From contig JBAXLI010000043.1 in NCBI GenBank assembly GCA_037134895.1, positions 1 through 37,479 on the forward strand: DNA of 37,479 nucleotides, in the 5' to 3' direction. The translations under genes and the position numbers were made by a program. This stretch comes from CAIRDP01 sp037134895. Lineage in GTDB: Bacteria > Bacteroidota > Bacteroidia > Bacteroidales > FEN-979. Shown one piece after another: positions 34,004-37,479 of this stretch; positions within the stretch are counted from its first letter, which is position 1, and each line of letters begins with the position of its first letter. The notes beneath the pieces were generated by a model, which worked only from the letters and a program-made list of their open reading frames with translations, was not told the origin of the DNA and did not search any database.

Positions 34004-36247
34004 ATGAAAATGCTTACATTCCTGTTCCTGGCAATCATTCTTCTTACAGAGGGAACAAAGGCCCAGTCCTATATACCGATAACGAATAACATGCAGATCA
34101 CAAGTAATTCAAATATCAAATTCATCCCGAACAACTATGTGTTTTCCGACCCTGATTCCAACGGGGTTATACAGATCAACGGACAGCACAATATCATTCT
34201 TGACGGGGACAGCTGCAAAGTTAACGGGCTTACGTTTAAAGGGTATATGATCAAGATCACGAATTCCGATCATATCACCATAAAGAATTTTGATTCGGTA
34301 TTCAGTTACAAATATGCGGTTTACATTACGAATTCGCATCACATCAGCATCGACAGCAATACCTTCTGCCACAACAAGGTTGATTCGGCTGGCTGGATCG
34401 ATGTTTGGGCAGATTATACCAAAGCTCTCGGGGGTGGGCTTATGATGTACCAGTGCCGGGCAGCCCGTATCGCCAACAATCTCATGACCAGGCAGAATGA
34501 CGGGGTCGCCCTTTACCATTGTGATTCAATTAACATCCAGAACAACGATTTTTCGTGGAACACCTCTTACGGCATCAGGATGTTCTGGACCGATACCTGC
34601 AAAATAGAATACAACAATTGTTCCCATGTGAACCGGCCCAAGACCGATCCCAGTGATTGCGCGGCCCTATTGCTGATCATTTCCAACAAGAACAAGGTAC
34701 AGCACAATGACCTATCCTGGTCGGGCGACGGGGTGTTCCTGGGGCAATACCAGCACTCGTCAACCCCAAATAATAATTATTTCGCATACAACGAATGCTC
34801 TTATTCCCCTCACAACGCCATAGAAGCAACTTTTGCCAGCGGCAACGTATATAAGCACAACAATTGTAATTACAGTGATTACGGACTTTGGCTGGGCTAT
34901 TCATTTGAAACCGTGGTCGACAGCAACGAGATTAACGGGAACTATCACCAGGGGATTGCGGTTGACAGGGGTTTCAGTAACACCATCACCAATAACGTCA
35001 TTGGCGGCAATCCAGTCGGTATTGCCCTCTGGGAGGGAAGTCCGATCACCGGGTATACCAACCAGTATTCGAAGGATTATAACATCCATTCAAACATCTT
35101 TAACGGAAACACCCAGGCTGTTTCCCTGTCAAAGACGGAACATACCCATATGACAGGGAATGAGTTTTTATACAGCCAGACAGCTTCGTTATACTTTGAC
35201 GGTCAGTCGGACCTCGATACTATCACAGGTAATACATTCACCGATCCTACTGTTTATCATTTTCAGAACACCTCGACTTATGATATCTATGCGCCGGATA
35301 ACATGTTTTTTCCTTCCGACAGCCTCATGATCCTTGATAAGATCTATGATAAGCACAGGAGTTCTTCTCTTGGCCGGGTGATCTGGTGGCCATATACTCA
35401 TGGCCCTGCTCCTGCTATCCAGTCCAAACCTCCCTGCGATATGGCGGAATCGCCTTCTGTATGGTTTGCATACCCCGAAACCGGTTACCCGGCAGCCAAC
35501 AGGTTTGGTGACAGCGTGTATTTCGATACTGCTGTAAAAAAGGTTGGGGCCGCTTCTGTTAAAATGGTCACAAGCAGGGGCTGGGATCTTGCCCTGAATT
35601 ACAGGGTTTTCGGAGATTCGGTATCAAACTGGGCTCTCTCTTCAACCGACACCCTGTACTTCTGGGTGCGAACCATAAAGAATCCATATGGATTTCAGTA
35701 CTTTTCGGTGAGGATCGGCAACGCCAGGGGAGGCTATTATAAGTATACCGGCTCATCTTCTCTTCTGAACCAGGCGAACCTGACCTGGAAGCTTTTGAAA
35801 GTTCCTTTGGCAGGAGGAAATGGTTTTGGAAGATCGGTGGTTGGGAACATGAATTATGATTCAGTAAACTATGTCGAGATCCATGCCGACTGCTGGGATT
35901 ACGGGTTTACATTATGGGTTGATGGTGTTCAGTTTGAAGCCTGCACACCCATAACCTCGGTTCCCGGGGATCGTTCATCCGAAGTCAATGAATTTTATGC
36001 TTATCCCAATCCATTCAGCAATTCAACCACCATTGCATATGATCTGCCGGTATCAGGGCCGGTAAAGCTTGAAGTTTTCAGTGCAGAAGGCCGCCTGATC
36101 GAGACCCTCGTGAATGGAAGCCAGTTTGCCGGGCCCCATGAACAGACATACCAGCCTTCCATCCTGCATCCTGTATCCTGCATCTTTATCCTGAGACTGA
36201 CAACCCCCTCTTATACAAAGACCATCAGGGTCATCCAAGCGAAATAA
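34004..36247 (+). CDS. Secreted right-handed beta-helix protein with type IX secretion C-terminal domain
   Basis: From the ATG at 34004 the product is 747 residues, beginning with a clean signal peptide (MKMLTFLFLAIILLTEGTKA). The frame is open to 33890, and ATGs at 33968 and 33980 are alternatives. Residues about 30-460 are NosD-like parallel beta-helix repeats rich in Asn (NNLMTRQNDGVALYHCDSIN, NNNYFAYNECSYS). About 480-646 resembles a jelly-roll carbohydrate-binding module (DTLYFWVRTIKN, LWVDGVQFE). The last 90 residues form a T9SS sorting domain with FYAYPNPFSNSTTIAYDLP and a C-terminal TKTIRVIQAK. Polysaccharide binding or cleavage at the surface is inferred. The CTD contains a heptamer repeat (36160-36193). 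Confidence 0.88.
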   Translation: MKMLTFLFLAIILLTEGTKAQSYIPITNNMQITSNSNIKFIPNNYVFSDPDSNGVIQINGQHNIILDGDSCKVNGLTFKGYMIKITNSDHITIKNFDSVFSYKYAVYITNSHHISIDSNTFCHNKVDSAGWIDVWADYTKALGGGLMMYQCRAARIANNLMTRQNDGVALYHCDSINIQNNDFSWNTSYGIRMFWTDTCKIEYNNCSHVNRPKTDPSDCAALLLIISNKNKVQHNDLSWSGDGVFLGQYQHSSTPNNNYFAYNECSYSPHNAIEATFASGNVYKHNNCNYSDYGLWLGYSFETVVDSNEINGNYHQGIAVDRGFSNTITNNVIGGNPVGIALWEGSPITGYTNQYSKDYNIHSNIFNGNTQAVSLSKTEHTHMTGNEFLYSQTASLYFDGQSDLDTITGNTFTDPTVYHFQNTSTYDIYAPDNMFFPSDSLMILDKIYDKHRSSSLGRVIWWPYTHGPAPAIQSKPPCDMAESPSVWFAYPETGYPAANRFGDSVYFDTAVKKVGAASVKMVTSRGWDLALNYRVFGDSVSNWALSSTDTLYFWVRTIKNPYGFQYFSVRIGNARGGYYKYTGSSSLLNQANLTWKLLKVPLAGGNGFGRSVVGNMNYDSVNYVEIHADCWDYGFTLWVDGVQFEACTPITSVPGDRSSEVNEFYAYPNPFSNSTTIAYDLPVSGPVKLEVFSAEGRLIETLVNGSQFAGPHEQTYQPSILHPVSCIFILRLTTPSYTKTIRVIQAK
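36160..36193 (+). repeat. CATCCTG heptamer repeat inside the T9SS C-terminal domain
   Basis: Three near-identical heptads (CATCCTG, CATCCTG, TATCCTG at 36160-36180) are followed by a degenerate CATCTTT and a further ATCCTG (36188-36193). Three heptads equal 21 bases, so the frame is kept. They encode SILHPVSCIFIL in place of the usual SG-V/I-Y-F pattern of the domain. Confidence 0.75.
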
Positions 36248-36251
36248 ATAG

Positions 36252-36260
36252 TAACTTTGC
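36252..36260 (+). promoter_or_regulatory. Putative -7 element of the mnmA promoter
   Basis: TAACTTTGC fits TAnnTTTGY exactly, begins 4 bases after the preceding stop codon and lies 25 bases before the TTG start of mnmA. The predicted leader is about 20 bases. The -33 region, within the upstream coding sequence, shows no clear TTTG. Confidence 0.5.
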
Positions 36261-36285
36261 AGCGGATTTAAGGCAGACAAGGGTT

Positions 36286-37377
36286 TTGAACAAAGGGAAA
36301 ACGGTACTGGTAGGACTAAGCGGGGGAGTGGATTCCTCCGTTGCGGCCTTTCTTTTAAAGCAGCAGGGGTATAACGTTGTTGGTGTGACCATGTCGATCT
36401 GGGATGGAAAAAAGCTTCCCTCCTCATCCGGCGGCAAACATGCGTGTTACGGACCTGATGAAGAAGAAGAGATCAGGGAAGCGAGTGAGATCGCAGGCAT
36501 CCTTAAGATTCCTTACGAAGTTTTTGATTGTTCAGGTGAATATAAAACAGCTGTACTTGATTATTTCAGGAAGGAATATTATGAAGGCCGTACGCCGAAT
36601 CCCTGCGTCCAGTGCAACCAGCATATCAAATTCGGTTTGCTTCCGACGATGGCTGAAAAGAAAGGGTTCGCCTATGATTATTTCGCCACCGGGCATTACG
36701 CCCGGGTGGAACAGGATGCTGTTAGCGGGAGATTTCTTCTGAAAAAGGGAGTTGATCAGAAAAAGGACCAGACCTATTTCATTTACAGGCTTACGCAGCA
36801 GCAACTCTCAAAGTCAATGCTCCCGATCGGGATTTACACCAAGACCCAGATAAAGGATATTGCCAGGGAAGCAGGTCTGCCGGTTTATGATAAGGAGGAA
36901 AGCCAGGATTTTTACAGCGGCAATTACAAGGACCTGCTTGAACATGAGCCAGCCCCGGGGAATATAGTCCATACCAGCGGTAAGGTGCTGGGGACCCACC
37001 AGGGGATATGGAATTACACTATCGGGCAAAGGAAAGGTATGGGCATTGCATGGTCGGAACCCCTGTATGTAATCAGGATTGAGAAAGAGGCCAATTTGGT
37101 TGTCGTTGGCACCAGGGAAGAGACGTTCAATACTTCTTTCCTGGTCAGCGACCTGAACTGGATCGCCTTCGAGAACCTTGATTCGGCTATGGATGTGAGT
37201 GCCAGGATCCGTTCGGCACAGAAGGACAAGGACGCGTTGATCGAGCCCGTTGAAGAGGGTATTGTGAAAGCCACTTTTTTTCACCCGAATGATTCAATTA
37301 CCCCGGGCCAGAGCGCTGTGTTTTATAAAGGTGATGTGGTGTTGGGGGGAGGGGTGATTAAGGAGGTGACAAAGTGA
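36286..37377 (+). CDS. mnmA: tRNA-specific 2-thiouridylase MnmA (variant lacking the usual persulfide Cys)
   Basis: MnmA thiolates U34 of Lys, Glu and Gln tRNAs using ATP (EC 2.8.1.13). The 363-residue protein starts at TTG 36286. The PP-loop is LSGGVDSSVA (11-20), and HACYGPDEEE (52-61), TPNPCVQCNQHIKFG (103-117) and ATGHYAR (134-140) follow. KDQTYFIYRL and NYTIGQRKG are also typical. Where Escherichia coli MnmA has the second catalytic Cys (STGICF), this protein reads SQDFYSG (206-212) with no Cys. It has only four cysteines: 54, 82, 107 and 110, the last two forming CxxC where E. coli has DxxC. A different sulfur-transfer chemistry is therefore possible. The last three codons lie in the octamer repeat. 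Confidence 0.95.
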   Translation: MNKGKTVLVGLSGGVDSSVAAFLLKQQGYNVVGVTMSIWDGKKLPSSSGGKHACYGPDEEEEIREASEIAGILKIPYEVFDCSGEYKTAVLDYFRKEYYEGRTPNPCVQCNQHIKFGLLPTMAEKKGFAYDYFATGHYARVEQDAVSGRFLLKKGVDQKKDQTYFIYRLTQQQLSKSMLPIGIYTKTQIKDIAREAGLPVYDKEESQDFYSGNYKDLLEHEPAPGNIVHTSGKVLGTHQGIWNYTIGQRKGMGIAWSEPLYVIRIEKEANLVVVGTREETFNTSFLVSDLNWIAFENLDSAMDVSARIRSAQKDKDALIEPVEEGIVKATFFHPNDSITPGQSAVFYKGDVVLGGGVIKEVTK

Positions 37378-37479
37378 TAAAGTGACAAAGTGACAAAGTG
37401 ACAAAGTGACAAAGTAACAGGGTGACAGAGTAACAGAGTAACAGAGTAACAGAGTAACAGAGTAACAGAGTAACAGAGT
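37366..37479 (+). repeat. Octanucleotide tandem array running off the window end
   Basis: At least 14 consecutive 8-base units start at 37366. Units 1-6 are GTGACAAA (unit 2 is GTGATAAA), unit 7 is GTAACAGG, unit 8 is GTGACAGA and units 9-14 are GTAACAGA. The array begins inside the mnmA coding region, provides its stop codon (TGA at 37375-37377) and continues beyond the window. No spacers are present. Confidence 0.95.

Noticed and set aside
37366..37479. Terminal repeats as a CRISPR array
   Set aside because: Units of 8 bases are contiguous with no spacers; a simple tandem repeat. The same applies to 17101-17170.

Overview
The window looks like a chromosomal segment of a free-living, probably anaerobic and uncultivated member of the Bacteroidota (Bacteroidales-like). 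The support is: a two-subunit B12 methylmalonyl-CoA mutase, an S46 dipeptidyl-peptidase, a LruC-domain lipoprotein, a protein with a type IX secretion C-terminal domain, an HU-CCDC81/SPOR protein, and repeated matches to the Bacteroidota -7 promoter element TAnnTTTGY in front of genes. No phage, IS element, CRISPR array, rRNA or tRNA was seen. Gene packing is dense; no gene-free stretch exceeds 300 bases.

Layout. 1-4962 (+): 3' end of a deoxynucleoside kinase, kdsB (Kdo activation), an HU/SPOR envelope protein, trmB and a secreted S46 peptidase predicted to be Asp/Glu-specific. 4968-5825 (-): TIGR01777 epimerase. 5979-14342 (+): mutA, a stand-alone receiver, a hybrid histidine kinase, a TorF-like porin, mutB and an O-methyltransferase; a signalling/porin cassette thus separates the two mutase subunits. 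14339-15496: divergent purE and hpt with back-to-back promoters. 15517-17759 (+): adk, obgE, a hairpin-forming heptamer repeat and a PAP2 phosphatase.

17752-27360 (-): read from the right, a sensorless HisKA_3 kinase, a LuxR-type regulator, panC, panD, a LPG-synthase-TM membrane protein, rfaE2, radA, a flavin-binding PNPOx-like protein, a KimA-like APC permease, a CbpA-type DnaJ and a small outer-membrane protein. The permease and dnaJ have their own promoter. 27408-30973 (+): M1 aminopeptidase overlapping an MFS transporter. A strong hairpin terminator separates these from a LruC-domain lipoprotein (31069-33747, -). That gene is divergent from a T9SS-secreted beta-helix protein (34004-36247, +). 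mnmA (36286-37377, +) closes the window and runs into an octanucleotide tandem array that continues past the edge.

The genes mostly serve housekeeping (nucleotide salvage, cofactor synthesis, tRNA modification, ribosome assembly) and the cell envelope. The points most worth a second look are the split mut locus, an MnmA lacking the usual persulfide cysteine, promoters so close to start codons that leaderless mRNAs are likely, and three 7-8 bp tandem repeats that all sit at gene 3' ends. I did not find a clear defence system or other wholly new system.
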